A stretch of DNA of 64,000 nt from Sapria himalayana (lineage: Eukaryota; Streptophyta; Magnoliopsida; Malpighiales; Rafflesiaceae). Location: assembly GCA_029783825.1 (NCBI GenBank), contig JAREIK010003356.1, forward strand, positions 752,035 to 816,034, given 5' to 3'. Positions 14,001-26,200 of this stretch are shown here, one piece after another. The notes below the pieces were generated by a model, which was given only the letters and a program-made list of their open reading frames with translations, had not been told where the DNA came from and searched no databases. The first letter of the stretch is position 1. Every line of letters starts with the position of its first letter. Made by a program: the position numbers and the translations under genes.

Positions 14001-14418
14001 TTTCTATGGGGTTATTACAGTGATTTGGGACTTGGATTATACTATGTTCAAAATTATAGTCTTCAAGTATGATTGGGTTGATAATAAGAATGGAATCAGG
14101 GTCGATGATCTTGGGTTTACCTTAGATGAATTTAGCAGATTGGCTCATAAGTCAGATCCGTTCATATTATCCTCCCCGGTTAAGAAAGTCTTCTATGTAC
14201 AATATGAGCTTAATCCAAGATGGTTAATTATTTTGTCAACTCCTCAAGAAGATTTCACAAAAAGAGCAAACGATGATGATCCCATGGAAATTTCTATTGA
14301 ACGCAATCCAATCATTTCTTCTTTGCCACAAGTTGAATTATTTGATGCATTGGATGAATCTGATAAAATTTATAATTGGGATGATTGTGAGGGAATTTGG
14401 GTTGAGAACAAATCATAA
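11004..14418 (+). pseudogene. TNP2-like CACTA transposase (Transpos_assoc, Transposase_21, DUF4218, DUF4216)
   Basis: Cut-and-paste transposase remnant. In order: an N-terminal zinc-binding segment with SWISKDRRSKEYEDGV and CQCLQCGN (about 11034-11240); Transposase_21 pieces (11397-12690) with VCTNDCVLYRNELKDASLCP, WYFPPIPRFRRMF, SVDGINPHSSFN, SGPRQPGNDIDVYLELLIED and LDVMHIEKNVCEG; DUF4218 (12709-13494) including FEKYFPPSFFDIMVHLIVHL; and DUF4216 (13780-14418). GT..AG introns are visible between 13494 and 13577, and from 13683 to 13768. In-frame stops at 11241, 11394, 11826, 11886 and 12366 replace expected Trp, Gln or Arg, and frames shift around 12540-12700. The usual starting Met just before DCSWISKD appears lost (ATA). 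Non-functional in this form. Confidence 0.9.
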
Positions 14419-14701
14419 ATGATTCCAATTTTTATCTTTGTTATGGCTTTGTGAATTGAATTGCTTCTAAAGTTTTTTGTTTTTTAAATGTATGCGGACT
14501 AATTAAGTTATTCGTCTTTGTTATTAGATGAATGTTATTCTTTCAATTTTAGTTAATGGCAGGTTGAGAATATTATAAAAACTGATATTATTATGTTGTG
14601 TGCAAAACACCTGATTAGGTAATGCCTTTAATTAGTTATTTTTTTCCTTTTAAATATTTTTTTATTTCTTTGTACTTCTTTTTAAACATTATTATTATTC
14701 T

Positions 14702-16660
14702 TTGATAGTTATGGAAACGTATCAACTAGATAAAGCTACTACAAGAAATAGATGTAGAGGGATAACAAGAAAGCCAATGATTATCAAGAATAGGAGCAAA
14801 GGAATTAAACTTTCAGTTCAGTATAATGTCGATAGTATTTATGTCGAACAAGCTGTGGTGCATCTCACAAGTTATTTAGGGGTATTGGCACGTATCATGG
14901 TCCCAATTAGATATAGCACTTGGCACCATGTACCCAAGCAATTGAAGAATAAATTGTGCGACTCCATTGAGGTAAACTTGTATTTATTTTTTATATTTTT
15001 AATGTTTTCTAATTTTATTTGCAAATTTTTTTAACAACTTATAACTATGTTCATTACTTCTAGGCTGCATTTACATTGGATTGTAAAAGTAGAAGGAATT
15101 GTATGAAAACAATTGGCAGGTGCTTTAGATCTTTCAAGAACATGTTGACAGTAAAGTATATCATTCCATTCAAACACCAACTCGAGCTTCTTAAAAAACC
15201 ATCATCTGAATACAATTTTATTGAAGATGAAGATTGGGCAATTTTTGTCAAAGAAAGAGTGACTCAAAGATTTCAGGTATATTTCTAATTATTTTCATTG
15301 AATTTTCTCAATTTTTCTTTACTTAATATAAATTAAAATTTGTAGGAGTTTAGCGAAGTTCAAAAGGAAAGAAGGAAAAAGTATATTTATAATCATCATC
15401 TTAGTAGGAAGGGATATGCTGGTCTTGAAATGGAGATGGTAAGTTAAATATGTTGTTACTTTACTTTTTATTTTATGTTGAATTTGCCTAGAAACTCATT
15501 ATATTACATTGCAATATTGTAAAAGTCGGTAGAAATCGGCTTTACTTCAATCATTGATAAAAGTGTATTATGGAAGAAAGCGATGATTAAAAAAGATGGC
15601 ATGTATGATGAAGTGGTCATTCCAGTTGTGGAGAAGATTGTAAGTATAAGTTATGGAACAAATATTTCATTTACGGTATAAACTTATTTATTGTAACCAA
15701 TATGACATTTAATTTTATAATATAATTGTGTATCAGGATATGAAGTTGCAACAGTCACAAGGAAGCAGTTTGAGTTTCATTGGAAATGACATACTTACAA
15801 AAGCATTGGTAACTCCAATATATAGTGGTCGAGTACGAGCTAAAGGAAAGCATTATATTCCATGAAATTATTTTTATTTTATAGCTAATAGTGCTTTGCG
15901 GGAATTTATGAAAGAATCGCAAGAGCGACAATCAAAGTTTGAGGCAAAGATTTTATTCCAACTCTCTCAGATGGTACCCACCGCATCTCAATCTGATATT
16001 GGTAGCTCTAACATGCTTCACAAACATATTGTCCTTCTGGAAAGTGTTGAGCAACCAAAACGTCGAGTAGAAGACCACACTCCACCAATGCTAGCAGCAA
16101 AAAAGGTTAGTTGTATTTAATATTATGTTCTTTAATATAAATGTGGTATCACAAACTCATAATTTTCATATCAACTTACCTTGTTGATATGAAAATATAG
16201 AAGTAATGTTACAATATAAGTTAGCATGATACATTATATTAATAAGCTCATTAAGTTATGATAGCTCATTAAGTTATGATAGCTCATTAAGTTATGATAG
16301 CATGATACATTAATATTATATTAATAAGCTCATTAAGTTAATAAGCTCATTATATACTAATACTTTTCTATGTGAAAATTTTCAACTTTAGATGATTGCA
16401 TATAACTAAACAACAAAGTTTCATTTTACAGGAAAGGAATTGTCAATTGGCCATAGGGACAAAAGGAAATATTGTCGTGGTTGGAACTATGGTACTTGAA
16501 TGTGGTGACAACTGCCTTGTTGCCGTGAATGTTTCTTATGATCCAAGTGCATTACTTCCTATACCTATTCCAAGCCAAATTACCATTATTGGAGATGCTA
16601 TTGGGCATCAAATTTTATGGTCTGCCCAATTTGTCATTCCTTCTACTCTTCGCATCTAGG
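14702..16660 (+). pseudogene. CACTA second gene, 5' part (transposase-associated, DUF8039-like)
   Basis: A chain of exon-like pieces separated by GT..AG introns: about 14702-14970, 15064-15275, 15346-15438, 15527-15640, 15736-16105 and 16432-16660. The last exon has ERNCQLAIGTKGNIVVVGT and ALLPIPIPSQITIIGDAIGH. These resemble the DUF8039 region found in plant En/Spm-associated proteins upstream of Ulp1 domains. A Lys/Arg/Glu/Gln-rich, coiled-coil-like stretch (FMKESQERQSKFEAKI) precedes it. In-frame stops include TGA at about 15863 and TAG just before the donor at 16660. It probably forms one gene with the protease at 16780-18060. Exon limits are approximate and read by eye. Confidence 0.65.
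16162..16298 (+). repeat. Intronic hairpin and 18-bp tandem repeat in CACTA-1
   Basis: A perfect inverted repeat (arms ATTTTCATATCAAC and GTTGATATGAAAAT, 7-nt loop) lies at 16162-16196. An 18-bp unit AGCTCATTAAGTTATGAT follows, three times in tandem at 16245-16298, with looser copies to about 16350. Both sit in the presumed intron between exons ending at 16105 and starting at 16432. Confidence 0.8.
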
Positions 16661-16779
16661 TATGTGGTTTTTTTTAAAATAAAATATTTCTTAATAATAA
16701 TAATAATACTAATTTATCTAAGACAATTTTTATTTATACAAAGATATTTTATGTTTGATATGATTCAAAGAAATTTAAG

Positions 16780-18060
16780 AAATAGAGTAATAGAGAGAGA
16801 ACACTTAGTTTAAATGATGATAATCCCATAGATATCAAGAACTTTGCTACATTAGTTGGGCGCTTGTTAAAGGATGAGATCGTACATGCAGTAGAAATCA
16901 TAGATGAGGTTTTTGGAAAGTCATTTAAGACCTTTATCATGAAAGAAGACATGGATATCATTATATCATCAACAGATGTATCATCTAATTTCCTTTTGTT
17001 CTATATATGGTAAGATAAAAATTTAATATGTTTTTTATTTATTTTAACTATCTTTTTTATGATTTAATTTTCATTATGCAAATTGTATTTAATATTAGTT
17101 AAATTAAAATATTATAACTTTTAAATATTGTGTGAAATTTAATCAGGCATTTGCATAAAAAAATGGTTGATGCTAAAGAGGCAGAGCGATTTATTTTTGT
17201 AAATCCGACCTTGGTTTCCAAAGCTGTATTGGGAGAAGCAAGCAAGAAAAATAGGTCAAGGATTATAGCTAATCGATTGATGAATGCAAATAATGCAGAT
17301 TTGGTTTTTATTCCATATAACCCAGGGTAAGTTATTTAACATAAGTAAGATTATAAGTATGCATATATATCAAATTATAAATGATATGTTGTTACACTAA
17401 TTTTAATTTTGTAGTTTTCATTGGGTATTGGTGGTACTTGAAATAAGGACTTTGATCGCCTATTACCTTGATTCCTTGCATCATCAACCTGCAGATGATC
17501 TTAAAGACATTGTTAATATGTATATTTTCCCCTTCTTATTATAGAATGAAGCATTTGCTGGCAACATAAATTTTTTTTCTTAATGTAGGGCTCAAAGAAA
17601 TCTTCACTTTAAAAAACATATATCATCAAAAAGAGAGCATAATTGGGTTGTACTAGGGGTACATAACTCATTAACTGAGTAGTATAATATTTAGTGTCTT
17701 CTGCTTAATTTTAAACTTTTTACAATATGACTTGCAAGTAACTCCATATATATATATATATATATATATTGATTTTATTTTACATTCAGTGCCCAAGAAA
17801 ACAAGGTAGTGTTGAATGTGGATACTATTTGATGAGATATATGAGAGATATCATTCTTGATCAATGATGTCTAACATCAAAGGTATGTGTCGATTTGTTG
17901 TTTCTCAATATACCAGTTATTTTTAGTTTTCCAATTTTATTCATTAAGATAATACTTTACTTTTCAACAGTTTAATGGGAAGGAATCATAAAACAAAGAT
18001 GAGTTGGATGAAGTACGATCTGAATGGATGATGTTGGTGACTCAATTAATACTTTCCTCG
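16780..18060 (+). pseudogene. Ulp1-like C48 cysteine protease domain of CACTA-1
   Basis: SUMO-protease-like domain in about five exons (about 16780-17009, 17146-17325, 17415-17520, 17589-17655, 17791-17880) with GT..AG borders. The catalytic landmarks of the family are present: His in FHWVLVVLE, Asp in YYLDSLHHQ, then CPRKQGSVECGYYLMRYMRD with the Gln and the Cys in ECGYY. Family members remove SUMO or related modifiers; why plant transposons carry them is unsettled. A TGA follows at about 17866 (DQ-stop). All three catalytic positions are retained although the TNP2 gene next to it is riddled with stops. It could belong to the same transcript as the preceding exons. Confidence 0.8.
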
Positions 18061-19377
18061 GTTTGAAAAGCATTGGGGACACCTTTTTGTATTGAAGCAT
18101 GAACAAATTTTGGGATTTACAACATTAACTTTTGATGAGGTTCATAATTTATATCTCTTTTGAACAAAACTATAACTGAAGGTAAATTGTTCGATATAAT
18201 CATTTGAAGACATTTTAGTATTTAACTTACACAATCATTATATTTCAATATCTTTCATATGTTAGTATATTTCAATACCTTAGTATATTGAATGCATGAT
18301 TCTAATCATTTGAGCCCTACTTTGGAATGGTACATGCACTATTATGATAATAAATGTATTTTTTTTAATGAGATCATAGTTATTACTTCTTACTTTTAAT
18401 TAAATATTCAAAACTTGAATAAGTAATTAGAATTTTTTTGTTTTCATTCTATCTTTTATGTATGTTGTCAACCATAGATTTTTTGTTGTAGATTGACGAT
18501 GGAATAAATTGTGATTTCGACTTTTGGCTTCACTACTTTACCACAATAATATAAATTACCTTTTCACCCTTATAAAACACAATAATTATTTCAAGGCACA
18601 AATTTTTTTTAATGCAGCCAATATTTTATTAATGAATCTAAAACTATATGTTGATTGGATTACTATATTTGTTTAATCAAATAGAACTTGAAATTAAATT
18701 ACATAGTATCTCATCGAGTTTTTTTGATGTGGTGGTCAGATGACAAGTAATTTAACTTTTCATTTTATGCTATTTAATTGGTCTTTGTAGTGTTTTTTCA
18801 AGTTGTGTGTGAGATCTTTAAACTTGCTACACACCTTTAGGTTTTAAATGGATTATTATTGTTTTGTATTTTAAAAAATTTTATCAACTTTTATGCCATA
18901 ATTGATAAATCTCCACCTTTATATTTTATCCATTACTACTAACTTTGTTTTTGTTGTTGTTAAATTTATTTAATCGTATATGTCAATTGTTATATAAATT
19001 ATTTTTATGATATGTTGTTATCATTCCTATTTTTTTTTCAATTCTCTATAATATATTTATTTCTACAAATGTAAGTATTTATTGTTCTTCTATTTGTATG
19101 TAGGTTACCTTATTTGGAAATTAACTCTCAACTTTGTCAGGCTAGCAGGAACCAGTTTTATGGAGTTAAGGCACAATTGGGTTGCATATATCAGAAATTT
19201 TGAATTGAATTTAAGAAACGAATGTTGAAATTGTGTTATATTTTTTTTTGATTTGTAAGAAGTCTCAGTTCCCCATTGTACTTGAAAACTGTATTCTTGT
19301 TATGGATTATAAAGAATGTTGTTCTTACGTGCATACGTTATTACAATAACAAGTGAAAATATATTTAAAATAATTAT
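18061..19377 (+). other. CACTA-1 3' non-coding region
   Basis: AT-rich DNA after the protease exons. A stretch around 19105-19210 could be a final exon or 3' UTR, but I recognise no domain. No other feature is visible before the subterminal repeats begin. Confidence 0.45.
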
Positions 19378-19699
19378 TATATTTAAATTTATTTAAATTA
19401 TAATCTTCCTTGACGCTTTTTATAAGTGTCATAGTATTAAAAAAATTTACGATAGCAACAACATATAATAATGTTTTTTTGTAGTGTCGTTGAATCATAC
19501 CTTGACGCTAAAATAAAGCATCATTGTTAATAAAAATGATGCTTTATTTTAGCATCAAGATATGATTCAACAAAAAAAACATCATTATATGTATAGACTT
19601 TTTATGTCACGCTAGCAGATGACGCTCTCGATAAGCGACATTATATATATATATAATGACGCTTTTTAGGCATCATTGATTATGGTTTTTTTTGTAGTG
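19378..19699 (+). repeat. CACTA-1 3' subterminal repeats with an internal terminus and long hairpin
   Basis: Contains repeated CTTGACGCT/AGCGTCA-type words. An internal copy of the element end (TTTTTTTGTAGTG, about 19474-19486) lies about 213 bp inside the true end at 19699. A large inverted repeat has 37-nt arms at 19489-19525 and 19535-19571 with only two or three mismatches and a 9-nt loop. A short (AT)n tract is at 19643-19659. Confidence 0.85.
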
Positions 19700-19702
19700 T
19701 GC

Positions 19703-20600
19703 TTGTTGCTGGTGTTTGCTTGTTTATTAAGGTCGTCATTTCAATGATGGTGCTAGTTTCTCAACAACAACAACAAGGGTGCATGATGGATAGGCAAAGC
19801 TCCCTTCTTTTTCTTCAATTTTGCTCCAATTATTTGCTCAGCTGAATCTCATTTGATTTTGTTGCTTTCCGTTGTAGTTCACCTTACAATGGGTGTCTAT
19901 TATTTTCATGTGCTAGTATTCTTGTTTTAAAAAAACAAGTTGATAATCAATATGTGTATCATTTTATGAATCTATTCAATTGATGAAATCATCTCGTTTT
20001 GCTAGGTTTGAGCAGTTTTATATGGTGAAGAAATATTCATCTTCATTGAAAACATGGGACACACATGTGTGGTGTCTTTGAATAATAAAAGGAGTTAGTT
20101 GATGGGGTCGGAGTCGCATGCTTGGAGGCTCTAGCAAGTGTCTTGATCCTTAATACTAAAGGGAAGAAGATGGTGTTGGACTCGGACCTGGGAACCAGTC
20201 TTCGGGAAAAATAGCATGATTCGATTTCTCATTGAATACTTGTTCTCATTTTTTTATTTGTTTCTAATAACTTCTTCTGGCTACACTATATTATTTAAAT
20301 AGTTTTTTGATTTGTTATTTATTTTATTAATTTTCTCTCTTGTTTATTTTTTTCATAACTATTTCATATATGCAGCAGCAGCCCTTGAAAATAATGAAAA
20401 GGTATTAGTAAAGTTCATGAAATTGGGAAATAAGCTTGAGGTAGATGCTTTAGTTGCTGGATCTGGTCATACAGTGCATCTTGAAATTACGTACTATTTT
20501 CCTTCACGTTTGTTTGCTTTTGTTTTGTGTTTAGAGTGTGTCTTTCATTAGTTTATAATATTGTGGCTTAATTCATGATTTTAGTGTTGATAATAATGTT
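19703..20600 (+). other. Unassigned DNA between CACTA-1 and the E1 terminus
   Basis: This continues the sequence interrupted by CACTA-1. It holds an open stretch, 20371-20510, reading ALENNEKVLVKFMKLGNKL and further, preceded by a pyrimidine tract and ATGCAG that could be a splice acceptor. I do not recognise the protein. It could be an upstream exon of the E1 accessory gene or a captured host fragment. The rest (19703-20300) shows nothing recognisable. Confidence 0.35.
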
Positions 20601-20611
20601 GTCGAGAAAGT

Positions 20612-21286
20612 TTAAAATAACTTTTCTGAGCAGTATCAGATGCAAAACAACAGCAGAAGTTCTATATGGAATCAGAGTTAGCAACCTTTACGAGATAGAT
20701 AGGAAACATTGTTCCAGCAGCGAAATCATGCAGGAGAGCCTAGCACAAATGCTTCAGCTAATAATGAGGATGATAATTTTGTTTTAAATAATTATATACC
20801 TATGTTATGTTTTTGTTTTAATAATGTAATAATTGTATCAAAATAATTTCTGAACTACTTTTTCTTTTTGTTAACTATAAAAAATTATTTATAGTATATG
20901 TTTCTATTCAAATTAATTTAAAAATATAAAAAGATATAATAAATTTTGTGTAAAATAAATTGTGAAAATAGCTTGGGAATAAAAATAGCTAGAGAATTTT
21001 TAATCGCTAATTTAGGTAGGGAAGTATCTATATATATATTGAGTCAATAAATATTAATTACTATTCTTAATTATGATAAAAATTAGCAAGAAATAAAATA
21101 ATTAGCTAGGGAATTTCCATCATTAAAAAATTTGTAGAAAATTATTTTTTCTCATTAATATTTTATGACGAGCACTTTAGCTTGGGATAATTTTCATCAT
21201 TATTCTGATGTTAATCTATTTTAGTAATGAAAAAATCCTATAGAAATAGAGATTATTCTTTAGCCACATGGGCTTTTTCTTATAGT
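20612..21286 (+). mobile_element. E1: 3' end of a second CACTA family
   Basis: Ends TTTTTCTTATAGT at 21286, a degenerate CACTA terminus, and the GATA array follows at once. Subterminal motifs are of the type TTAGCTAGGGAATTTCCATC, and the region aligns in inverted orientation with 49480-50100. The tail of a coding frame, Met-Glu-Ser-Glu-Leu-Ala-Thr-Phe-Thr-Arg-stop at 20666-20698, matches the E3 tail (50016-50048, MESKLEALTR). It probably ends a TNP1/Transposase_24-type protein. The rest of E1 is not identifiable to its left. Confidence 0.75.
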
Positions 21287-21340
21287 TAGATAGTTAAATA
21301 GATATGTATATAAATAGATAAATAGATAAATATATAAATA

Positions 21341-21385
<45 letters not shown>

Positions 21386-22509
21386 TTTATAGATATATAG
21401 ATAGATAGATAGTTAGTTAGTTAGTTAGTTAGATAATCAGATAAACAAATAGACAAATAGATATATAAATAGATAAATAAAGAAAGAGAAAGATTGAAAG
21501 ATAAATAGATAGATAGATAAATAGAAAAAGATAAATAAATTGATAGATAGAAAGACATACATGTAGATAGACAGACAAATATATAGATAGACAGACAAAT
21601 AGATAGATAGATAAACAAAAATGCAGATAGATAGATAAATAGATACGTAGATAAATAGACAAATATATAGATAAATATATATAGATAGATAGATAAATAA
21701 TATATAGTCAAATATATAGATATAAAGATATTTAGATAGATAGATAAATAGATATAAAGACAAATAGATAGATAAATAAAGAGATAGAAAGATAGATAGA
21801 AAGATATATAGATAGATAGAGAAACAAAGAGATAGATATAGAGATAAACAAATAGGTAGACAGATAGACATAAAGAATGATAGAATGATATATAGTTAGA
21901 TAGATAGACAGATAGACATATAAATAAATAGAAACATAGATAGATAGATAGATAGAAAGACAGATAGACAGTTATAATGATATACACATAGAAAAATAGA
22001 AAAATAGATAGATAGTTAGATAGACAAATAGACAAATAGATATATAGACACATGGTTAGATAGACAGATGCACAAATAGATAGATAGGTAGATAGATAGA
22101 TATATATAGATATATATAGATATATATAGATATATATAGATATATAGATAAATAAATAGTCATATAGATAGATAGATAAATAGATTGAAAGAAAGAAAGA
22201 TAGATATAAAAATAGATCGATATATAGAAATATAGATAGATTAATAGATAGAAAAATATATAAAGATATATGTGTGTGTGTGTGCGTGCGTGTGTGTATA
22301 AACAGACAGATAGATAGATAGATAGAGAGTACCATAATTAGATAGAGAGAAAGATACATACATATATATATATATATATAAACAACTAGATAGAAAGTCA
22401 TATAGAGATATACACAGATTGAAATATAGATAGATTGATTATTATAAAGTGATATAGATACATAGATAGATAGATAGATTGATAGAATGATAGATAGATA
22501 GATAAATAA

Positions 22510-22544
<35 letters not shown>

Positions 22545-22619
22545 GGCAAACAGAAAAACAGATAGATAGATAGATAGATGAATAATTAGATAGATATATA
22601 GAAACAAAGAAAGAAATAT

Positions 22620-22640
22620 AGATAATTACATATTAGATAG

Positions 22641-22688
<48 letters not shown>

Positions 22689-24190
22689 CGATAGATAGAT
22701 ATATAGATATATAGATATATAGATAGATCGATAGATAGATATATAAATAGATAGACAAGTAAATAGACCTACAAATAGACAGATAGATAAAAATATATAT
22801 GTATACATATTAGATAGACAACTAGATAGATAGACATATAGACAAATAGACAGATAGACAGATAGATAGATAGATAGGTTTAGAGTTACACAACTATATA
22901 GATAAACATATAGATAGATAGATAGATAGATAGACAGATAGACAAATAGATAAATAGATAGATAGGTAGGTAAGTAGAAATGTAGATAGGTTTATAAATA
23001 TATAGGTAGATTGATATATAAATAGAAAAGAAGATAGATAGATAGATAGCAAGATAGATAAATAAATAGATTGATTGATAAATAGATAGATTGATAGAAA
23101 GATATTTAGATAGAGAGATAGAGAAATAGATAGATAGATAGAAAGATATATATATATATATATATATGTAGACATATATATAGATAGATAGATAGGCATA
23201 CAAAAAGATAGATATAGGAAGATAGATATATATAAAGAACAAATAAATAGACAAACATATAGATAGATAAAGAGATAGACATATAGACATATAGAAAAAT
23301 AGATAGATTTATAGATAAAAAGATAGGTAGATAGATAGATATAGATAGAAATATAGATATAGGTATAGATAGATATATAGATAGATATATAGAAATAAAC
23401 ATAGATATATATATAGTAGATAGATAGACAGACATGCAGATAGATAGATAGATAGATAATTACATATTAGATAGATAGATAGATATATAGTTAGATAGAT
23501 AGATATATAAATATATAGATAGATCGATAGATAAATAGATAGACAAGTAGATAGACCTACAAATAGACAGATATATAGATATATAGATATATATATATAA
23601 GATAGACAACTAGATAGCTAGACATATAGACAATTAGACAGATAGACAAATAGATAGGTAGGTAGGTAGTGATTTATACAACTATATAGATAAACATACA
23701 TATAGATAGTTAGTTTGTTAGACAGATAGATATATAGATATATAGATAGATAGATAGATAGGTATAAATCTAGATTGGTTTATAGATATATAGGTAGATA
23801 GATAGATAACTAGATAAGAAGATGGATAGATATATAGCAAGATAGATAAATAAATATATTGATTGATAACTAGATAGATTGATAGAAAGATATTTAGAAA
23901 GAGAGAGAGAGAGATAAATAGATAAATAGAGAGAGAAAGAGAGAGAAATATATGTATATATATATAGGTAGACATATATATACATAGAAAGATACATACA
24001 AATAGATAGATAGAAAGATAGATATATATAAAGAAAGACAAATAAATAGACAAATATATAGATAGATAGACAGATAGACACAGACAGATAGATAAATAGA
24101 TTGATTGATAGATAGGGAGATAGGTAGATAGATAGAAATAGATAGAGAGATAGATATATGTATAGATATTAAATATAGAAATATACATAG

Positions 24191-24237
<47 letters not shown>

Positions 24238-24240
24238 ATA
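22620..24240. repeat. Higher-order repeat of about 0.8 kb within the GATA array
   Basis: Landmarks recur in the same order. GATAATTACATATTAGATAG is at 22622 and 23456. The word AGACCTACAAATAGACAG recurs at about 22766 and 23551, and ACAACTATATAGATAAACAT at about 22889 and 23679. Spacing is 785-835 bp, so two imperfect long units exist inside what looks like plain microsatellite; the second ends near 24240 in an (AT)n tract. Confidence 0.7.
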
Positions 24241-26075
24241 GATGACAGACATATAGATAGATAGATAGATAGACAGACAGATAGTTAGTTAGATAGATAG
24301 ATAAATATATAGCTAGATAAATTGATAGATAACTAGATATACAAGTAGATTGATAGATAGAAAGATAGATATATAGATAGAAATAAAGAAAGAAAGAGAT
24401 AAATAAAGATAGATAGATAGTAGATATAGATACATAGCAAGATAAATAGATATATTTTAGATAGATAGATAGATAAATAACTAGATAGATCGATTTATAA
24501 AGAGATAGATAGATAGATAGACAACTAGATAGACAAATATAATTGGAAATAGACAGATAGTTTGATAGATAAATAGATAGCAATATAGTTAGATAGTTAG
24601 ATAATTAGATAGATAGATAAATAGATAAAATGATAGGTGGATAGCTAGATTTATAGATAGATAGATAGATAGTTAGTTAGACAAAAAGATAGAGAGATAT
24701 ATAGATATATCGATAGATAGATAGAAATATTGATAAATATATTATTTGATAGATAGATAATTATATAGATAGATAAATAGATAATTAGATAGATAAATAG
24801 ATAGATAGAAATATTGATAGATTTATAAATAGGTACATAGATATATAGATAGCAATATAGATAGATAAATAGATAAATAATAGATTGATAGATAGATAGT
24901 TAAAAAATAGAAAAGTAGATAAATATATAAATAGAAATATAGATATAGAGAAAGAAATATGGATATAAAGAAAGAACAAAGAAAGATAGATAGATTGATA
25001 CATAGATTGATTAATATATAGATAGATTGACGAATATTTAAATAGACATATAGAATATTAGATTGATAGATAGATATCTAAATAGATAGGTAGATAGGTT
25101 GATAAATAGATAGGTAGATAGATGGATAGACAGGCAGACAGACAGATAGACAGATAGATAGATAGATATTCAAATAGATAAAAAGTTAGATAGATAGATA
25201 GATAGATTAATAGATAGATACATAGATAGATAGATAGACAAACAAAAATATAAATAGATAGATATATAAAAAGATAAATATATATATATGTACATAAATA
25301 TATAATTATATAGATAGATAGATAGATATATAGATAGATAGATAGATTGATTGATAAATAGATAGATAGATAGAGATATTGATAGACATATAGTTAGACA
25401 AATGAATAGACAAATAGAAAAATAGATTGATAGACAAATTGATTGGTAGTTAGAAAGATATATAAATAGAAGAATAGACAAATAGATAGACAGGAAGATA
25501 GATAGAGAGATATCCACATAGATAAATAGATGGATATACAGAAATATAAATAAATAGATAGATAGATAAATAAATAAAAATAAAGACATATAGATAGACA
25601 GATAGGTAGATATATAAACAATTAGATAGTCAAATAGATAGATAGATAGATATACATACAGATAGATAGAAAAATAGACATACTAAAAGGCTAACACAAA
25701 AACCAAAAGATAAACATATAGATAGATATATAGATATATAAATAAATAAATAAATAAATAGATAAATAGATATATAGACATATAGATAGACAAATAGATA
25801 GATAGATAGACAAGTAGATATACAAATAGATATAAAAATAGATATATATATATATATATATATAGACAGATATATTGACAGATAGAAAGAGATATAGATA
25901 AATAGATAGACAAACATTTATATGGATAGATAGATATTTAGATAGATAGACATTTAGATTGATAGATATACATAAAGATATATAGACAAATAGATAGTCA
26001 GATAGATAGACAGATAGTTAGATAGATAGATAAACAGATAGATAGACTTACAGATTGTTAGACATATAGATTGAT

Positions 26076-26200
26076 AGATATATAGATAGATATATAGATA
26101 GATATATAGATAGATATATAGATAGATATATAGATAGATATATAGATAGATATATAGATAGATATATAGATAGATATATAGATAGATATATAGATAGAAA
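26076..26200. repeat. 12-bp perfect tandem repeat (GATATATAGATA), about 10 copies
   Basis: Within the GATA array, a dodecamer made of one GATA unit and one TATATA variant repeats with almost no divergence. The surroundings are highly degenerate. This points to recent local expansion by slippage or unequal exchange. Confidence 0.85.

Larger units (their letters stand above)
7131..19699 (+). mobile_element. CACTA-1: complete En/Spm-type DNA transposon (12.6 kb)
   Basis: Starts CACTACAACAAAAC and ends TTTTTTTTGTAGTG. It is flanked by the 3-bp direct duplication TGC (7128-7130 and 19700-19702), the diagnostic target-site size for CACTA transposons. Both ends carry subterminal TGACGC/GCGTCA and ATGACACTT-type motifs where transposase would bind. 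Between them lie a TNP2 transposase gene (about 11034-14418) and a second gene with a C48 protease (about 14702-18060), both on the plus strand. Many stop codons make it non-autonomous today, yet both termini and the TSD are preserved. This family differs in termini and subterminal motifs from E1-E4. Confidence 0.93.

Noticed and set aside
16529..16813. 94-codon frame overlapping the DUF8039-like exon
   Set aside because: It is out of frame with the recognisable exon and runs into intron sequence.
20312..20787. Two open frames of 79 and 70 codons as a host gene
   Set aside because: Part of the second overlaps, in another frame, the accessory-gene tail that is conserved in E3; the first is unrecognised and described only as unassigned.
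21421..22401. 326-codon open frame on the minus strand, and dozens of similar Tyr-Leu-Ser-Ile frames in all arrays
   Set aside because: They arise because a pure TATC strand cannot contain a stop codon. There is no start context, conservation or domain, and overlapping frames are equally open.
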